Source of the DNA: Spirabiliibacterium pneumoniae
GTDB taxonomy: Bacteria; Pseudomonadota; Gammaproteobacteria; Enterobacterales; Pasteurellaceae
Direction of reading: 5' to 3'
Assembly (NCBI RefSeq): GCF_014884995.1
Contig: NZ_JABMII010000012.1
Span: 1-64,000, forward strand
DNA length: 64,000 bases
The notes under the pieces were generated by a model. That model was not told the DNA's origin. It searched no databases and saw nothing but the letters and a program-made list of their open reading frames with translations. Below, piece by piece: positions 26,538-37,205 of the stretch (its first letter is position 1; each line of letters opens with the position of its first letter). A program made the translations under genes and the position numbers.

Positions 26538-28532
26538 TTACAAAATCTCTTTCGCGGTTTTTACCACATTTTCAACAGTGAAACCAAAGAGTTTAAACAA
26601 TTCTCCTGCTGGTGCGGATTCACCGAAACCGTGCATGCCCACAACGCGGCCGTTCAAGCCTACATATTTGAACCAGAAATCGGCAATGCCTGCTTCAATC
26701 GCCACACGTTTGCCAACCGCACTTGGTAACACACTTTCACGATAGGCTTCATCTTGCGCGTCAAAGGCATTGGTGCTTGGCATGGAAACAACCCGCACTT
26801 TTGTGCCCTCACCACTGAGTTGTTCTGCTGCTTTCACCGCCAATTCCACTTCAGAGCCAGTTGCAATCAAAATCAGCTCAGGGGTGCCGTCGCAGTCTTT
26901 TAAGATGTAACCACCGCGCGCGATATTGGCTAATTGCGCCTCATCGCGTGGCATTTGGGTGAGATTCTGACGACTAAAGATCAACGCACTTGGACCATCT
27001 TGACGCTCAATGGCTGCTTTCCACGCCGCAGCAGATTCCACTTGGTCACATGGGCGCCAGGTGACTAAATTTGGTACCAAACGCAAGGCGGCTGTTTGCT
27101 CCACAGGTTGGTGCGTTGGGCCGTCTTCACCCAAACCGATGGAATCGTGGGTGTACACAAACAACACGCGTTGTTTCATCAACGCTGCCATGCGCACCGC
27201 ATTGTGGGCATATTCCATAAACATCAAGAAAGTTGCGCCATAAGGGATAAAGCCGCCGTGCAGCGCAATGCCGTTCATGATGGCTGACATACCAAATTCA
27301 CGCACGCCGTAGTTGATGTAGTTGCCGTCCACCACATTGGCACGCAATGGTTTTGAGCCAGACCACAAGGTTAAGTTAGACCCTGCTAAGTCGGCAGAGC
27401 CGCCCAACAATTCAGGCAACAATGGCGCGTAGGCTTCGATCGCATTTTGTGAGGCTTTACGGCTGGCGATGTTGGCAGGATTTGCCTGCAATTTCGCAAT
27501 GAATTCATTGGCTTTAGCATCAAAGTCAATTGGCAGCTCACCTTTCACACGGCGTAAAAATTCTTTCGCCAATTCAGGGTGTGCTTTTTCATAGGCGGCG
27601 AATTTTTCGTCCCACGCTTGTTCGGCTTTTTTACCTTTTTCAAGGGCAGACCATTCGTCGTAAATCGCTTGTGGGATTTCAAACGCGTCGTATTCCCAGT
27701 TCAGCGCTTTGCGGGTGGCGGCGATTTCGTCATCACCCAATGGTGCGCCGTGGCTATCATGAGAGTTGGCTTTGTTCGGTGAGCCGTAGCCGATAATCGT
27801 TTTACAAATAATCAAGGTCGGCTTGTTGGTTTCAGCGCGCGCTTTTTCAACCGCACTTTTCACTTGTTCAGCATCATGCCCGTCCACCGCTGGGATAACG
27901 TGCCAGCCGTAGGCTTCAAAGCGTTTTTGCGTGTCGTCAGTAAACCAACCATCCACATGACCGTCAATGGAAATATTGTTGTCATCATAAAACGCAATTA
28001 ATTTGCCCAAGCCTAAGGTGCCCGCCAGTGAACACGCTTCGTGCGAGATGCCTTCCATCAAGCAGCCGTCGCCCAAAAAGGCGTAGGTGTAGTGATTAAC
28101 GATGTCATGTCCATCACGATTAAACTGCCCAGCCAGTGTTTTTTCTGCAATTGCCATGCCCACAGCGTTGGTAATCCCTTGACCGAGCGGGCCTGTTGTG
28201 GTTTCCACACCTGCGGTGTAGCCATATTCAGGGTGCCCTGGGGTTTTAGAGTGCAGTTGACGGAATTGTTTTAAGTCCTCAATCGATAAATCATAGCCCG
28301 TTAAATGCAATAGGCTATAAATCAGCATAGAACCATGCCCATTAGACAGTACAAAGCGGTCACGGTTAGCCCAGCTTGGATTAGCTGGGTTGTGATTTAA
28401 AAAATCGCGCCATAACACTTCAGCGATGTCCGCCATACCCATCGGCGCACCTGGGTGGCCCGATTTAGCCTTTTGCACGGCGTCCATACTCAAAAATCGA
28501 ATCGCATTGGCGAGTTCTCTACGTGATGCCAT
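26538..28532 (-). CDS. tkt: Transketolase
   Basis: The 664-residue thiamine-diphosphate enzyme transfers two-carbon ketol units in the non-oxidative pentose phosphate pathway. The start [11 protein letters not shown] has an AGGAGAAT site; codons further upstream look non-coding. The cofactor motif GDGCLMEG...DDNN is at about residues 155-187, and [11 protein letters not shown] with the second half forms the dimer active site. It is a single gene with its own region, ending at the shared bidirectional terminator. Confidence 0.98.
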   Translation of the reverse strand: MASRRELANAIRFLSMDAVQKAKSGHPGAPMGMADIAEVLWRDFLNHNPANPSWANRDRFVLSNGHGSMLIYSLLHLTGYDLSIEDLKQFRQLHSKTPGHPEYGYTAGVETTTGPLGQGITNAVGMAIAEKTLAGQFNRDGHDIVNHYTYAFLGDGCLMEGISHEACSLAGTLGLGKLIAFYDDNNISIDGHVDGWFTDDTQKRFEAYGWHVIPAVDGHDAEQVKSAVEKARAETNKPTLIICKTIIGYGSPNKANSHDSHGAPLGDDEIAATRKALNWEYDAFEIPQAIYDEWSALEKGKKAEQAWDEKFAAYEKAHPELAKEFLRRVKGELPIDFDAKANEFIAKLQANPANIASRKASQNAIEAYAPLLPELLGGSADLAGSNLTLWSGSKPLRANVVDGNYINYGVREFGMSAIMNGIALHGGFIPYGATFLMFMEYAHNAVRMAALMKQRVLFVYTHDSIGLGEDGPTHQPVEQTAALRLVPNLVTWRPCDQVESAAAWKAAIERQDGPSALIFSRQNLTQMPRDEAQLANIARGGYILKDCDGTPELILIATGSEVELAVKAAEQLSGEGTKVRVVSMPSTNAFDAQDEAYRESVLPSAVGKRVAIEAGIADFWFKYVGLNGRVVGMHGFGESAPAGELFKLFGFTVENVVKTAKEIL

Positions 28533-28626
28533 TTTATTCTCCTGTTTTTTATTCATATCCTGACAGTGTACACAACTTTTGCACACAATGTTGATAGTTA
28601 ATAGCGATAAATGAAATATATTTGAG

Positions 28627-29598
28627 TTATATCACAAATGAAAGTGCGGTTTCCACCACTTCCAGCCCTACGCCGTCTTTATGCGCGTTTTCGCTTAAAT
28701 AACGTCGCCACTGCTTGGCGCCCTTGCAGCCCACAAAAGCGTTGATCATATGCCGCGTGATGCTTTGTAGCCGTGTGCCTTGCGCCAGTTCACGTTCAAT
28801 GTACGGCAGCATTGCCTGCACCGCGTCAATGGGGCTGACAACCGCACTTTGGCTGTCATAGAAAGTGCGGTCAATCTGCCCTAACAGGCTCGGGTTGAGA
28901 TACGCCTCGCGCCCGACCATCACGCCATCAACGTGCGCAAGGTGCGTTTGCATGTCATCCAGCGTTTTGATCCCGCCGTTAATGCCAATCCAAAGCTGTG
29001 GAAAATCTTTTTTCAATTGATAAACGCGCGCATAATCCAGCGGCGGGATTTCGCGATTTTGTTTCGGGCTTAACCCTGATAGCCACGCCTTGCGCGCGTG
29101 AATGATAAAGTCTCGACAACCTGCGTGTGCCACAGTGTCGATAAATTCACATAGAAAATCATAGGAATCGAGTTCATCAATCCCAATGCGGGTTTTTACC
29201 GTGACAGGAATGCTGACCGCACTTTGCATTTCACCCACACAACGCGCCACCAAATCCGCTTGCGCCATCAGGCAAGCACCAAAAGCGCCGTTTTGCACGC
29301 GATCCGACGGGCAACCCACGTTGAGATTAACCTCATTATAACCGCGCTGCTCGGCTAATTTAGCACAATGCGCTAATTGCTGCGGATCGCTTCCCCCCAG
29401 CTGTAACGCCAATGGCTGCTCCTCCTCTCTGTAAGTGAGGTGATCATATTTCGCATGAATCACTGCGCCTGTCGTCACCATTTCCGTGTACAACAACGCA
29501 TGACGACTAAATTGGCGATGAAAATAACGGCAGTGGCGGGTAGTCCAATCCAGCATAGGCGCGACGCTAAAGCGCCGCGCTTGGGTAATATCGTGCAT
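28627..29598 (-). CDS. dusA: tRNA-dihydrouridine synthase A
   Basis: DusA (323 residues) reduces uridines 20/20a of tRNA using FMN and NADPH. It shows [16 protein letters not shown] at the N-terminus, the catalytic cysteine in [20 protein letters not shown], and [11 protein letters not shown] followed by GINGGI for FMN binding. It starts two bases after the stop of the ClC gene, with AAGGATAA as ribosome site, so the two are coupled. Confidence 0.96.
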   Translation of the reverse strand: MHDITQARRFSVAPMLDWTTRHCRYFHRQFSRHALLYTEMVTTGAVIHAKYDHLTYREEEQPLALQLGGSDPQQLAHCAKLAEQRGYNEVNLNVGCPSDRVQNGAFGACLMAQADLVARCVGEMQSAVSIPVTVKTRIGIDELDSYDFLCEFIDTVAHAGCRDFIIHARKAWLSGLSPKQNREIPPLDYARVYQLKKDFPQLWIGINGGIKTLDDMQTHLAHVDGVMVGREAYLNPSLLGQIDRTFYDSQSAVVSPIDAVQAMLPYIERELAQGTRLQSITRHMINAFVGCKGAKQWRRYLSENAHKDGVGLEVVETALSFVI

Positions 29599-29600
29599 AA

Positions 29601-31034
29601 TTATCCTTGCGATTTTGCGTCTTCTGTCGAGGGTTCATCACGCATTTGAGCTTGCTGCAAATGGGCTTGCAGTGCATTTTCTTCTTGAATGCGTTGGCGA
29701 AAGCGCCCAGCGGCAAAGTGATAAAACGGTTTCGGGCAGAACTGGCGAGAGACAATCGACGCCACCAAACAGCAGATCAGCATCCAAAATAGCACAGGTT
29801 GGCTGCCAGTCATTTCCATCACCACCACACTGGCAGTCACGGGCGATTGCGTCGCTGCAGCCAAAAATGCCGCCATAGACAGCAACACCAGTAAGCGTTG
29901 ATCAACCACGCCACCTGAAAAATCCCAAATATGAGCACCAATGGCTGCCCCTGTGGTCAGCGCAGGCGTGAAAATCCCACCTGGAATGCCAGCCCAGTAC
30001 GTGGCAACGGTGGCGAATAATTTCGCCAGCCCAAAACCCTCTGGGTGGATGGGAGCGTCGTTTAATAAATAGGTCACTTGCTCATACCCCGTGCCATATG
30101 TGCGCCCTTGGGTATAAGCGCCTAGGGCTGCCAAAATCAGCCCCATGAAAAATGCTACCGCCAGCGGATGACGACGAATCCAGCCACGCCACTTTGCAGG
30201 TGAATAAGCGGCAAAGCCTTTGCTTAAAAGGCGCGCAAACAGCCCCCCGAACACACCGCACACAACTGCGCAAATCAACACCCACAGATACATTTTCGGC
30301 ACTTCTGTTTCGCCGATATAATGCGGGAAATAGGGGTTATTGCCTTGAATCGCCACCAAGATAAAACCTGCCGCCAACACGCCTAATAATACGCGGCGCT
30401 CCCAGCGCAACAACAAGCCACGCCCCAGCTCTTCAATGGCGAAAATCACTCCAGCAAGCGGCGCATTAAATGCCGCCGCCAAACCACCCGCCGCACCCGT
30501 TGCGATCAGTTCATTGGTGGTCAATCCTTTAAATGCAATGCTATGCTTACGGCAAAAATTCCCCCACGCCAGCATCACCGCCGCCCCCACTTGCACCGAC
30601 GGCCCTTCTCGCCCCACTGAGGCGCCTAAGCACATCGCCAAAAAAGTCAGCGGGATTTTCCAAATCGTTTGCCAAAAGGTGATCAGGCGGGTTTTATTCG
30701 CGCCATGAGGCAGAGAGAGAGAGGCGATCACCTGCGGGATACCACTGCCGCTGACAAATGGCGTATAACGCTGGGTGAACCACGCCAATATCGGCAAGCC
30801 TAACGGCAACGCAATCCAAATGACATAAGGATAATGCTGCGCCCAATGCGCATTCCACTCCAGCCCCATTTCAGAGAGCAGCGCAAAGCCCAGCGACACC
30901 AACGCCACCAACGCTGCCCCAATCAGCAGACAAATAAATTCAATGCTTTTGCGCGACAACCGCCACGTTTGATGGCCTTTATGGTGCAGGTAATACCGCA
31001 CTTTACTCATAATTGCATGGGTATCGGGTAACAT
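29601..31034 (-). CDS. clcA: ClC-family chloride/proton antiporter
   Basis: The protein of about 477 residues is a ClC transporter, probably acting in acid resistance. All hallmark motifs are present: [14 protein letters not shown] (gating glutamate) and [15 protein letters not shown]. The internal proton glutamate is conserved (IFAIEELGR), indicating a 2Cl-/H+ exchanger rather than a channel. The start is uncertain: ATG 31034 or ATG 31010 ([11 protein letters not shown]), neither with a good ribosome site. The C-terminal tail after the last helix is short and lacks CBS domains. It forms an operon with dusA. Confidence 0.9.
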   Translation of the reverse strand: MLPDTHAIMSKVRYYLHHKGHQTWRLSRKSIEFICLLIGAALVALVSLGFALLSEMGLEWNAHWAQHYPYVIWIALPLGLPILAWFTQRYTPFVSGSGIPQVIASLSLPHGANKTRLITFWQTIWKIPLTFLAMCLGASVGREGPSVQVGAAVMLAWGNFCRKHSIAFKGLTTNELIATGAAGGLAAAFNAPLAGVIFAIEELGRGLLLRWERRVLLGVLAAGFILVAIQGNNPYFPHYIGETEVPKMYLWVLICAVVCGVFGGLFARLLSKGFAAYSPAKWRGWIRRHPLAVAFFMGLILAALGAYTQGRTYGTGYEQVTYLLNDAPIHPEGFGLAKLFATVATYWAGIPGGIFTPALTTGAAIGAHIWDFSGGVVDQRLLVLLSMAAFLAAATQSPVTASVVVMEMTGSQPVLFWMLICCLVASIVSRQFCPKPFYHFAAGRFRQRIQEENALQAHLQQAQMRDEPSTEDAKSQG

Positions 31035-31221
31035 AATCAATAAAAAATGGCTGATAAACGGATAAAAGTGTGATTATAGCCTAAAAGTGCGGTTTTTGCA
31101 GTAGATCTCACCATCTAGGCGCTCGTTATGTTTAGTCGTAACACAAAATCACACATCGTTTATTGACTTACGCCATTCAATTAAGGGATCATAGCCGCAA
31201 CGCAAAAACCAACACTTTTTT

Positions 31222-31809
31222 ATGACGAAAAAACCGATCAAACAACACCGCGCGCCCACAGGCGAAGTGCGGATCATTGCAGGGCGCTATCGTGGGCGCA
31301 AGCTGCCAGTGCTTGACGCCGAAGGGCTACGCCCAACAGGCGATCGCATTAAAGAGCGGCTATTTAATTGGCTGATGAATGACATCATCGACGCCCGCTG
31401 TCTTGATGTGTTCGCAGGCAGTGGCAGTTTAGGCTTTGAAGCGCTTTCACGCCACGCGGCATTTGTGCAATTTTTTGAGCTTAACCCGCAGGCGCACCGC
31501 ACTTTAGCCCAAAATCTCACCCGACTTGGGGCAGACAATGCCGCCCTTACCCAAGGCGACAGCCTCACGCTGCTACAAACGCCACCACACACGCCGTTTA
31601 ACATTGTGTTTCTTGACCCGCCATTTCACCAAAACCTCATCGCGCCAACGCTTCACGCGCTCACCCAACACCACTGGCTTGCCGCCAACGCTCTCATCTA
31701 CATCGAAAGCGAAGCCACCCTAACCGCACTTTGCCCACCCAAAAACTGGCAACTCGTAAAAGAAAAAACCTCAGGCGCTGTCTGCTCCCGACTTTATCGG
31801 GTGGTGTGA
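31222..31809 (+). CDS. rsmD: 16S rRNA (guanine966-N2)-methyltransferase RsmD
   Basis: The 195-residue SAM-dependent enzyme methylates G966 of 16S rRNA. The motifs are GEVRIIAGRYRGRKLPV, LDVFAGSGSLGFEALSRHA (SAM site) and the catalytic FLDPPFH. The ATG at 31222 is not preceded by a clear Shine-Dalgarno sequence. In many relatives rsmD precedes ftsY; here the next gene is convergent crp, and ftsY is not in the window. Confidence 0.94.
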   Translation: MTKKPIKQHRAPTGEVRIIAGRYRGRKLPVLDAEGLRPTGDRIKERLFNWLMNDIIDARCLDVFAGSGSLGFEALSRHAAFVQFFELNPQAHRTLAQNLTRLGADNAALTQGDSLTLLQTPPHTPFNIVFLDPPFHQNLIAPTLHALTQHHWLAANALIYIESEATLTALCPPKNWQLVKEKTSGAVCSRLYRVV

Positions 31810-31863
31810 GTTGTCATACAAAGTAGACTCGTGATTACAACAACCCAACATATTGAATTTAAC

Positions 31864-31884
31864 AAAGCCCTCTATGAGGGCTTT
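31864..31884. terminator. Hairpin between rsmD and crp
   Basis: AAAGCCCTC (31864-31872) pairs with GAGGGCTTT (31876-31884) over a 3-base loop, with a short T-run rightward and A-rich sequence leftward. It may serve both convergent genes. Confidence 0.8.
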
Positions 31885-31889
31885 TGATG

Positions 31890-32576
31890 CTAGCGAGTGC
31901 CGTAGACGACGATCGTTTTGCCGTGGGCTGAGATGAGATTTTGATCTTCGAGCATTTTGAGGATGCGTCCGACGGTTTCGCGCGAACAGCCGACGATTTG
32001 TCCGATCTCTTGGCGGGTGATTTTTATTTGCATGCCGTCTGGATGGGTCATTGCCTCTGGCATTTTAGCCAAATTCAGCAAAGTTTGTGCGATGCGGCCT
32101 GTTACATCAAGGAAAGCGAGGTTCATCACTTGGCGTGAGGTGTGCTGTAAGCGGTGTGCAAGCTGTGTGGAGAGATACATTAATACCTCTGGGTTAACTT
32201 GAATTAATTGGCGGAATTTTTTGTAGGAAACTTCTGCTACTTCACATGGCGTTTTCGCACGTACCCATGCGGTGCGTTCACTTTCTTGTTCAAACAGACC
32301 AATTTCACCAACAAAATCTCCTTGGTTAAGATAGGAAAGAATCATCTCTTTGCCATCTTCATCTTTGATAGACACAGATACAGAACCTTTGATGAGATAG
32401 TATAGAGTCTCTGCTTTCTCGCCAGCGTGAATCAGTGTGCTTTTCGCAGGGTACTTATGAATGTGGCAATGGGATAAAAACCAATCCAATGTTGGGTCTG
32501 TTGTGGTGCTAGCATTGCTATTGGCGCCGTTGATATTAGATTGTGGTTGTTTTTGGGCTGGTGTTTGCTCTTGCAT
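31890..32576 (-). CDS. crp: cAMP receptor protein CRP
   Basis: CRP (228 residues) is the global catabolite activator and also the co-activator with Sxy of competence genes in this family. The cAMP pocket is visible in [22 protein letters not shown], and the C-terminal helix-turn-helix is [15 protein letters not shown] with the canonical RETVGR recognition residues. The Gln/Asn-rich N-terminus is roughly 20 residues longer than in E. coli. It is the last gene of coaBC-dut-slmA-yheU-crp. Candidate targets in this window are the uronate, glpT and comF control regions. Confidence 0.97.
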   Translation of the reverse strand: MQEQTPAQKQPQSNINGANSNASTTTDPTLDWFLSHCHIHKYPAKSTLIHAGEKAETLYYLIKGSVSVSIKDEDGKEMILSYLNQGDFVGEIGLFEQESERTAWVRAKTPCEVAEVSYKKFRQLIQVNPEVLMYLSTQLAHRLQHTSRQVMNLAFLDVTGRIAQTLLNLAKMPEAMTHPDGMQIKITRQEIGQIVGCSRETVGRILKMLEDQNLISAHGKTIVVYGTR

Positions 32577-32612
32577 AAATACCTCTTAAGTTTACTGCAC
32601 TTTCTTCAAGCC

Positions 32613-32831
32613 CTATTGCCCAAAGGAAGATTTCTCTTTTATGTCGAGTGATTGGTGTAGCTCTGACCACACCAGCACTACATGACCTTGCTCCAACTGA
32701 TGACGTAGGCGTGTTGTTTTTTCAGATAACGTCAATTCATGCGCGCCATAATCTGTGCCCTCGCGCAGGACAATGCTTTCAAGCACATTTTGGAGAGTGT
32801 CACTGTTAAGTGATTGCCACGGTATTATCAT
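32613..32831 (-). CDS. yheU: YheU family protein (UPF0270)
   Basis: This 72-residue protein matches YheU: IPWQSLNSDTLQNVLESIVLREGTDYG near the N-terminus and VVLVWSELHQSLDI near the C-terminus. Function is unknown in all relatives that I know. It lies 7 bases after slmA and 36 before crp, in the same order as in H. influenzae. Confidence 0.9.
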   Translation of the reverse strand: MIIPWQSLNSDTLQNVLESIVLREGTDYGAHELTLSEKTTRLRHQLEQGHVVLVWSELHQSLDIKEKSSFGQ

Positions 32832-32838
32832 AGTAACC

Positions 32839-33441
32839 CTATTTTAGTAATGACGCAAATAGTGGCCATTGCTGCTCAAAATCACTGTAAGGATTACGTC
32901 GAAAATTGGTGCGTACATAGCGAACAAACTGTCCTTCACAAAATGTGACTAAATGTGCAGCGATAATTTTTTCATCAATTGCAAATGCTTTACCATTGCG
33001 TAGGCGTTGCATTTGTAAAATATTATTAAACTGCACTTCAAGGCTGTCGAAAAACTTCACCAGCCGTTGTTTAAGTTTTGGCTCTTCAAACATTAACGCA
33101 TGACCACTGAGCACACGCGTCATGCCTGGGTTTTTGCGGGCAAAATCCAAAATCAACAGCATAATATTATGCACACGAGTAACGCTGTCGGTGTCATTTT
33201 TCAACGACATACGAATGCGGTAAAGCAAATTTTCTTCAATCAGGTCAATCAAAGCAGAGAACATCGCCTCTTTGCTGTCATAATAGCGATAAAGTGCCGC
33301 TTCCGACACACCCACTTCTTCAGCTAAGCGTTTGGTGGAAATGCGCTGCATGCCGCGGTCAGAGTGCAATAAGTGCGCTAATACAGTCAACACTTGCTTT
33401 CTGCGTTCATTTATTGGGCGCTTTTCTTTTGGCTGTTTCAT
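32839..33441 (-). CDS. slmA: Nucleoid occlusion factor SlmA
   Basis: SlmA (200 residues) is a TetR-fold DNA-binding protein that blocks FtsZ ring assembly over the nucleoid. The N-terminal helix-turn-helix is [27 protein letters not shown], and the longer C-terminal part contacts FtsZ. It begins directly after dut, a conserved arrangement. Confidence 0.96.
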   Translation of the reverse strand: MKQPKEKRPINERRKQVLTVLAHLLHSDRGMQRISTKRLAEEVGVSEAALYRYYDSKEAMFSALIDLIEENLLYRIRMSLKNDTDSVTRVHNIMLLILDFARKNPGMTRVLSGHALMFEEPKLKQRLVKFFDSLEVQFNNILQMQRLRNGKAFAIDEKIIAAHLVTFCEGQFVRYVRTNFRRNPYSDFEQQWPLFASLLK

Positions 33442-33443
33442 GC

Positions 33444-33899
33444 TTATTGCTTACCTGAATGCCCAAACCCGCCTGCGCCGCGTTTGCTGGCCTCAAAGTC
33501 GTCCACCACGTTAAACTGCGCTTGCACCACTGGTACAAACACCAATTGCGCGATACGATCGCCCACCTCAACAGTGAACGCACTGTCGCCACGATTCCAT
33601 AATGAAACCATCAGCGGGCCTTGATAGTCGGAATCAATCAAGCCAACTAAATTACCCAACACAATGCCGTTTTTATGCCCCAAACCAGAACGAGGCAAAA
33701 TCACGGCCGCCAAGGCAGGGTCGGCAATGTGGACGGCAATGCCCGTTGGAATCAACTGAGTTTCGCCTGGTTGTAAAGTTAAAGGCGCATCAAGCATCGC
33801 GCGCAAATCAAGCCCCGCAGAGCCAGGGGTTGCATACGCTGGTAGAGGAAAATCCCGCCCGATGCGTTGGTCTAAAATTTTAATATCAATGCTTTTCAT
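33444..33899 (-). CDS. dut: dUTP diphosphatase
   Basis: Dut (151 residues) hydrolyses dUTP to dUMP, keeping uracil out of DNA and feeding dTMP synthesis. The five trimer motifs are visible, including [44 protein letters not shown], and the C-terminal [12 protein letters not shown] that closes on the nucleotide. It lies between coaBC and slmA. Confidence 0.98.
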   Translation of the reverse strand: MKSIDIKILDQRIGRDFPLPAYATPGSAGLDLRAMLDAPLTLQPGETQLIPTGIAVHIADPALAAVILPRSGLGHKNGIVLGNLVGLIDSDYQGPLMVSLWNRGDSAFTVEVGDRIAQLVFVPVVQAQFNVVDDFEASKRGAGGFGHSGKQ

Positions 33900-33913
33900 C
33901 GTTCTCTCTTTCT

Positions 33914-35137
33914 TTAAACCGCACTTTGAATGTGATTTCGTTGCGCAATGATCAAATCCACCACTTGGCGAGCAATGCTGAGTTTGTCAGCTTGCGGTAA
34001 ATCCGCCTGCCCACCTGGCCAAAACACACTCAGCGCATTCTGCTCTCGCCCAAAACCAATCTCTTTTTGCGATACATCATTGGCGCAAATCATATCCAGC
34101 TTTTTACGCACGAGCTTGCTTTGAGCATACTCTGCCACGTTTTGCGTTTCCGCCGCAAAGCCAACCACAAATGGCCGATTAGTCTGCAACGCCGCCACTG
34201 AGGCAATAATATCAGGATTTTTCACTAAGGTCAGGGTTAGGGTATCTTGCGCCGCTGTTTTCTTTAATTTATGCGCTGCTACCTGTGCCATTTTATAGTC
34301 TGCCACCGCCGCACAGCCAACAAAAACCGCACTTTGCGTGGCTAATTCAAGGGCGTGCTGATACATTTCATCTGCGCTGAGCACATCAATGCGTGTCACC
34401 TTGTCGGGCGTTGGCAGCGCCACAGGGCCGGCAATCAGATTCACCTGCGCACCACGCTCAGCAAAGGCTTGCGCAAGGGCAAAGCCCATTTTGCCTGAGC
34501 TGTGATTGCTAATATAACGCACAGGGTCGATCGCCTCTTGGGTCGGGCCTGCCGTGAGAGTAACCACCCAATCTGAAAGCGTATCATCGCTGACCAAAAG
34601 TGCGGTCAGCGCCGCCACTATTTCAGCAGGCTCCGCCATGCGCCCAAGGCCAACATCGCCACAGGCTTGCTCCCCCGCATTTGGCCCCACCGTATGAGCA
34701 CCACGCACCTTAAGTTGCGTTAAATTGGCTTGCACGGCGGCATGAGCAAACATTTGCTGATTCATCGCTGGCGCCAGCAACAACGACGCACGCGTAGCCA
34801 AACACAAAGTGGTCAGCAAATCATTCGCTTGACCGCAGGCTAAGCGGGCAAGCACATCGGCAGTGGCAGGGGCAATCACCACCATATCCGCCCATTTCGC
34901 CAACTCAATATGCCCCATAGCCAGCTCAGCTTGCGGGTCAAGCAGCGAGGTGGCCACCGCATTGCCTGAAATGGCCTGCAATGTCAAGGGCGTGACAAAC
35001 GCCTGCGCCGCGTTGGTCAGCACCACGCGCACATTGGCCTGCGCTTTGCGCAACAAACGGATAAACTCAATGCTTTTGTAAGCCGCAATGCCAGCTGTGA
35101 TGCCAACAACGATATTTTTCCCTGCAAGTTTGTTCAT
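33914..35137 (-). CDS. coaBC: Bifunctional phosphopantothenoylcysteine decarboxylase / synthetase
   Basis: The 407-residue protein makes 4'-phosphopantetheine for coenzyme A. The CoaC half has [13 protein letters not shown], the catalytic histidine region [22 protein letters not shown], and PAMNQQM. The CoaB half carries [25 protein letters not shown] and the acyl-cytidylate lysine in [11 protein letters not shown] 35137 is favoured by GAGGTG upstream; an in-frame GTG at 35143 is the alternative. CoaA, the pathway's first enzyme, is encoded at 53813-54757. It leads the operon ending in crp. Confidence 0.97.
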   Translation of the reverse strand: MNKLAGKNIVVGITAGIAAYKSIEFIRLLRKAQANVRVVLTNAAQAFVTPLTLQAISGNAVATSLLDPQAELAMGHIELAKWADMVVIAPATADVLARLACGQANDLLTTLCLATRASLLLAPAMNQQMFAHAAVQANLTQLKVRGAHTVGPNAGEQACGDVGLGRMAEPAEIVAALTALLVSDDTLSDWVVTLTAGPTQEAIDPVRYISNHSSGKMGFALAQAFAERGAQVNLIAGPVALPTPDKVTRIDVLSADEMYQHALELATQSAVFVGCAAVADYKMAQVAAHKLKKTAAQDTLTLTLVKNPDIIASVAALQTNRPFVVGFAAETQNVAEYAQSKLVRKKLDMICANDVSQKEIGFGREQNALSVFWPGGQADLPQADKLSIARQVVDLIIAQRNHIQSAV

Positions 35138-35356
35138 GTTCACCTCTTTTGCGCCATTTTACTGCAAAATTTTGCTTTGGGCTAACAAAAGTGCACTATA
35201 AACATCACCTTAAGCACGTCAATCAGATGACTGAAGAGATAAGAGGGGATTAAAAAATAAAAGTGCGGTGGCGAACCGATAGCGCAGGTAGATTTTACAT
35301 CTTTATTGATTTGGTGAAATAGCCTGATTATGCCTGTCAGAAATAGAGGTTTAGAT

Positions 35357-36130
35357 TTAATTGAAAATGTCCGATTGGCTAAGGCGCTTTAATCCCTCTT
35401 GTGAGAGTAAAATAATTTTTCCTCTCGTTTGGGCGATTAAACCCGCTTGCACAAAGGAAGACAAAATCTTTGAAACAGCTTCACGCGTGGCACCCACTAA
35501 AGACCCGAGTTGCTCATGTGTGAGTGACACAATATGCTTTTTCGTTCCCAGTGGTAATGATGATGTTGTCGCCAATTTAAGCAATAATCCCGCCAAGCGC
35601 TGTGGCAGTGGTTTAAAGACAAAGTCTGCCAATCGCTCTTCAAGCTCATTGACTCGTTCGCCGAGAATTTTAGCAACACGAACAGCTATTCGTTGATCGG
35701 AGAGAAAATGCTGTGCAATTTGCGCCTCATTGAGTTGACAAATTAAGCTGTCCTCCATTGCTTCTGCATAGTTATTCCCCATCCGTTGTCCCAAAAGCGG
35801 CAGGCTGCCAAAAACACTGCCTTTTTCCAAAATAGCAATGGTCAATGCCTTGCCTTGAGCAGATGTTTGAAAAACCCTGACCCGACCTGCTTTTATAATG
35901 AATAAAGCATGGTGATGATAATGTGGCGTGTAAATCAGCTCGCCAGCGCTGACGTGTTTTAGCGGCAGCCGCGCATTTAATTCGCGCATTTCCTCTTCAG
36001 GGACATCCTGAAATAGCGAAACTTCACTTAAACAAGGATGCCCTTGATGAATGTCGAGTGTTTTTAGCATGGTAATCATTTTTCTAGATGCCATCATGTC
36101 TTCAAGACAATGACGGCAGATAATGTTCAT
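35357..36130 (-). CDS. Crp/Fnr-family regulator with FNR-like cysteine set
   Basis: This is a 257-residue regulator with a cyclic-nucleotide-binding-like beta barrel, a dimer helix and a C-terminal winged helix. Recognition helix GATREAVSKILSSF keeps the FNR-type Glu and Ser (E..SK), unlike CRP's RETVGR. Cysteines are at residues 5, 8, 33 and 131. Cys131 (EDSLICQLNE) aligns with FNR Cys122 (ETSMVCEIPF). The N-terminal spacing CX2CX24C differs from FNR's CX2CX5C. It could hold an oxygen- or NO-sensitive iron-sulfur cluster, but that is inference. It overlaps the preceding membrane-protein gene by ATGA. No uptake signals lie in this pair. Confidence 0.75.
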   Translation of the reverse strand: MNIICRHCLEDMMASRKMITMLKTLDIHQGHPCLSEVSLFQDVPEEEMRELNARLPLKHVSAGELIYTPHYHHHALFIIKAGRVRVFQTSAQGKALTIAILEKGSVFGSLPLLGQRMGNNYAEAMEDSLICQLNEAQIAQHFLSDQRIAVRVAKILGERVNELEERLADFVFKPLPQRLAGLLLKLATTSSLPLGTKKHIVSLTHEQLGSLVGATREAVSKILSSFVQAGLIAQTRGKIILLSQEGLKRLSQSDIFN

Positions 36131-36576
36131 TGTTTATTGCCTGACAATAATAAAATTATTCTCATGATCAACAGGGCGACTATAGCGAAAATAATATGCC
36201 AAATCAATGCAGCATGGCTCATAGGTGTCCAATGAAATAGCGGTTGAGCCATCATCATTGGCATTACCATCATAGGTCCTATCACCCACAGGAATACACC
36301 ATACAGTGCAGCAAACATGATACTTTTGCCCAAGCACGATGGCATTTTATTGAGTAATAACCCTAATCCCATACCAAAAATGATTGAGATCATGGCATGG
36401 ATCATCATCCCTTCAACAGCAGACGACATTCCCATTTGTTGCGCCAGCACTGGAAACATATTCATTTGTTGCATAAAAATAGCATAAGCTATGCCACCGG
36501 CAATACCACCGATAGCGCCCACCAGCAGACGTTTTTTTAGCCCGATACCTGTTAAAACTTCACATGATTGAGTCAT
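36127..36576 (-). CDS. Methionine-rich integral membrane protein of unknown function
   Basis: This 149-residue protein has four predicted membrane helices and many methionines, clustered in MQQMNMFPVLAQQMGM, EGMMIHAMISIIFGMG and PMMVMPMMMAQP. Histidines lie in the second and fourth helices (MMIHAMIS, ALIWHIIFA). The layout faintly recalls DUF1440/YagU-type proteins, but I cannot place it firmly. Met and His inside helices often bind copper or heme, which is only a suggestion here. It is first in a two-gene operon with the FNR-like regulator, which may sense a condition the membrane protein deals with. Confidence 0.6.
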   Translation of the reverse strand: MTQSCEVLTGIGLKKRLLVGAIGGIAGGIAYAIFMQQMNMFPVLAQQMGMSSAVEGMMIHAMISIIFGMGLGLLLNKMPSCLGKSIMFAALYGVFLWVIGPMMVMPMMMAQPLFHWTPMSHAALIWHIIFAIVALLIMRIILLLSGNKQ

Positions 36577-36853
36577 ATTGTTACCCTTATTAATGAATTG
36601 AAAGCCTCATTTTAAAGAAAAATACCCAAATGACTGTAATCCAGCACACACAACACAATAAAATTTAGTGGATTTCACCGAGCTTGTAATGTGACGTTTT
36701 GGTTCACAATACGCTTATTATAGTACTTAAAGATAAAACAATATGGAGAGCACATCGCTTCATTTAGCCTTTAGCAGTCTTGACGTCTAGATTGTTATTT
36801 TTAAAAATTTTGTTACAATACGCCTATTATTTTTATGGCTAAAGGGCGAAACG
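36577..36853. promoter_or_regulatory. Divergent control region between the Met-rich protein and metJ
   Basis: These 277 bases hold no gene. An imperfect dyad, AATGTGA at 36688-36694 and TCACAAT at 36704-36710, has a 9-base spacer, too wide for CRP; it could be the site of the FNR-like regulator. The met boxes are listed separately. Confidence 0.4.
36773..36796 (+). promoter_or_regulatory. MetJ operator (tandem met boxes)
   Basis: Three consecutive 8-mers, AGCAGTCT, TGACGTCT and AGATTGTT, resemble the met box AGACGTCT; the middle one matches at 7 of 8 positions. They lie 58 bases upstream of metJ, indicating autoregulation with S-adenosylmethionine. Confidence 0.7.
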
Positions 36854-37171
36854 ATGGCACAGTGGGATGGAAAATACATTAGTCCGTATGCAGAACACGG
36901 CAAAAAAAGTGAGCAAGTGAAAAAAATTACTGTTTCAATCCCGATTAAAGTCTTGGAAATTTTGACCAATGAGCGCACTCGTCGGCAAATTCGCAACCTG
37001 CGCCACGCCACCAACAGCGAGCTGCTGTGTGAGGCTTTTTTGCACGCCTTCACAGGCCAGCCTTTGCCCACCGATGACGATTTGATGAAAGACCGTAGCG
37101 ATGAAATCCCAGAAGAAGCCAAACAAGTGATGCGCACGCTAGGGATCAATCCAGAGGAATGGGAATATTAA
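36854..37171 (+). CDS. metJ: Methionine repressor MetJ
   Basis: MetJ (105 residues, family length) is a ribbon-helix-helix repressor of methionine biosynthesis that uses S-adenosylmethionine as co-repressor. The DNA-binding strand and following helix are visible in [44 protein letters not shown], split here only for description. The sequence is nearly that of enterobacterial MetJ. Met boxes precede it, and a perfect uptake-signal palindrome terminates it. Confidence 0.97.
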   Translation: MAQWDGKYISPYAEHGKKSEQVKKITVSIPIKVLEILTNERTRRQIRNLRHATNSELLCEAFLHAFTGQPLPTDDDLMKDRSDEIPEEAKQVMRTLGINPEEWEY

Positions 37172-37175
37172 TGCG

Positions 37176-37205
37176 ACCGCACTTTGATCAAAGTGCGGTT
37201 TTTAA
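37176..37205. terminator. metJ terminator, perfect uptake-signal palindrome
   Basis: A 24-bp perfect palindrome at 37176-37199 consists of two face-to-face uptake signals around GATC and is followed by TTTTT. It also lies at the 3' end of convergent yibQ. Confidence 0.92.

Noticed and set aside
36690-36708. CRP site before the Met-rich protein gene
   Set aside because: The TGTGA and TCACA halves are 9 bases apart instead of 6, so it does not fit CRP.
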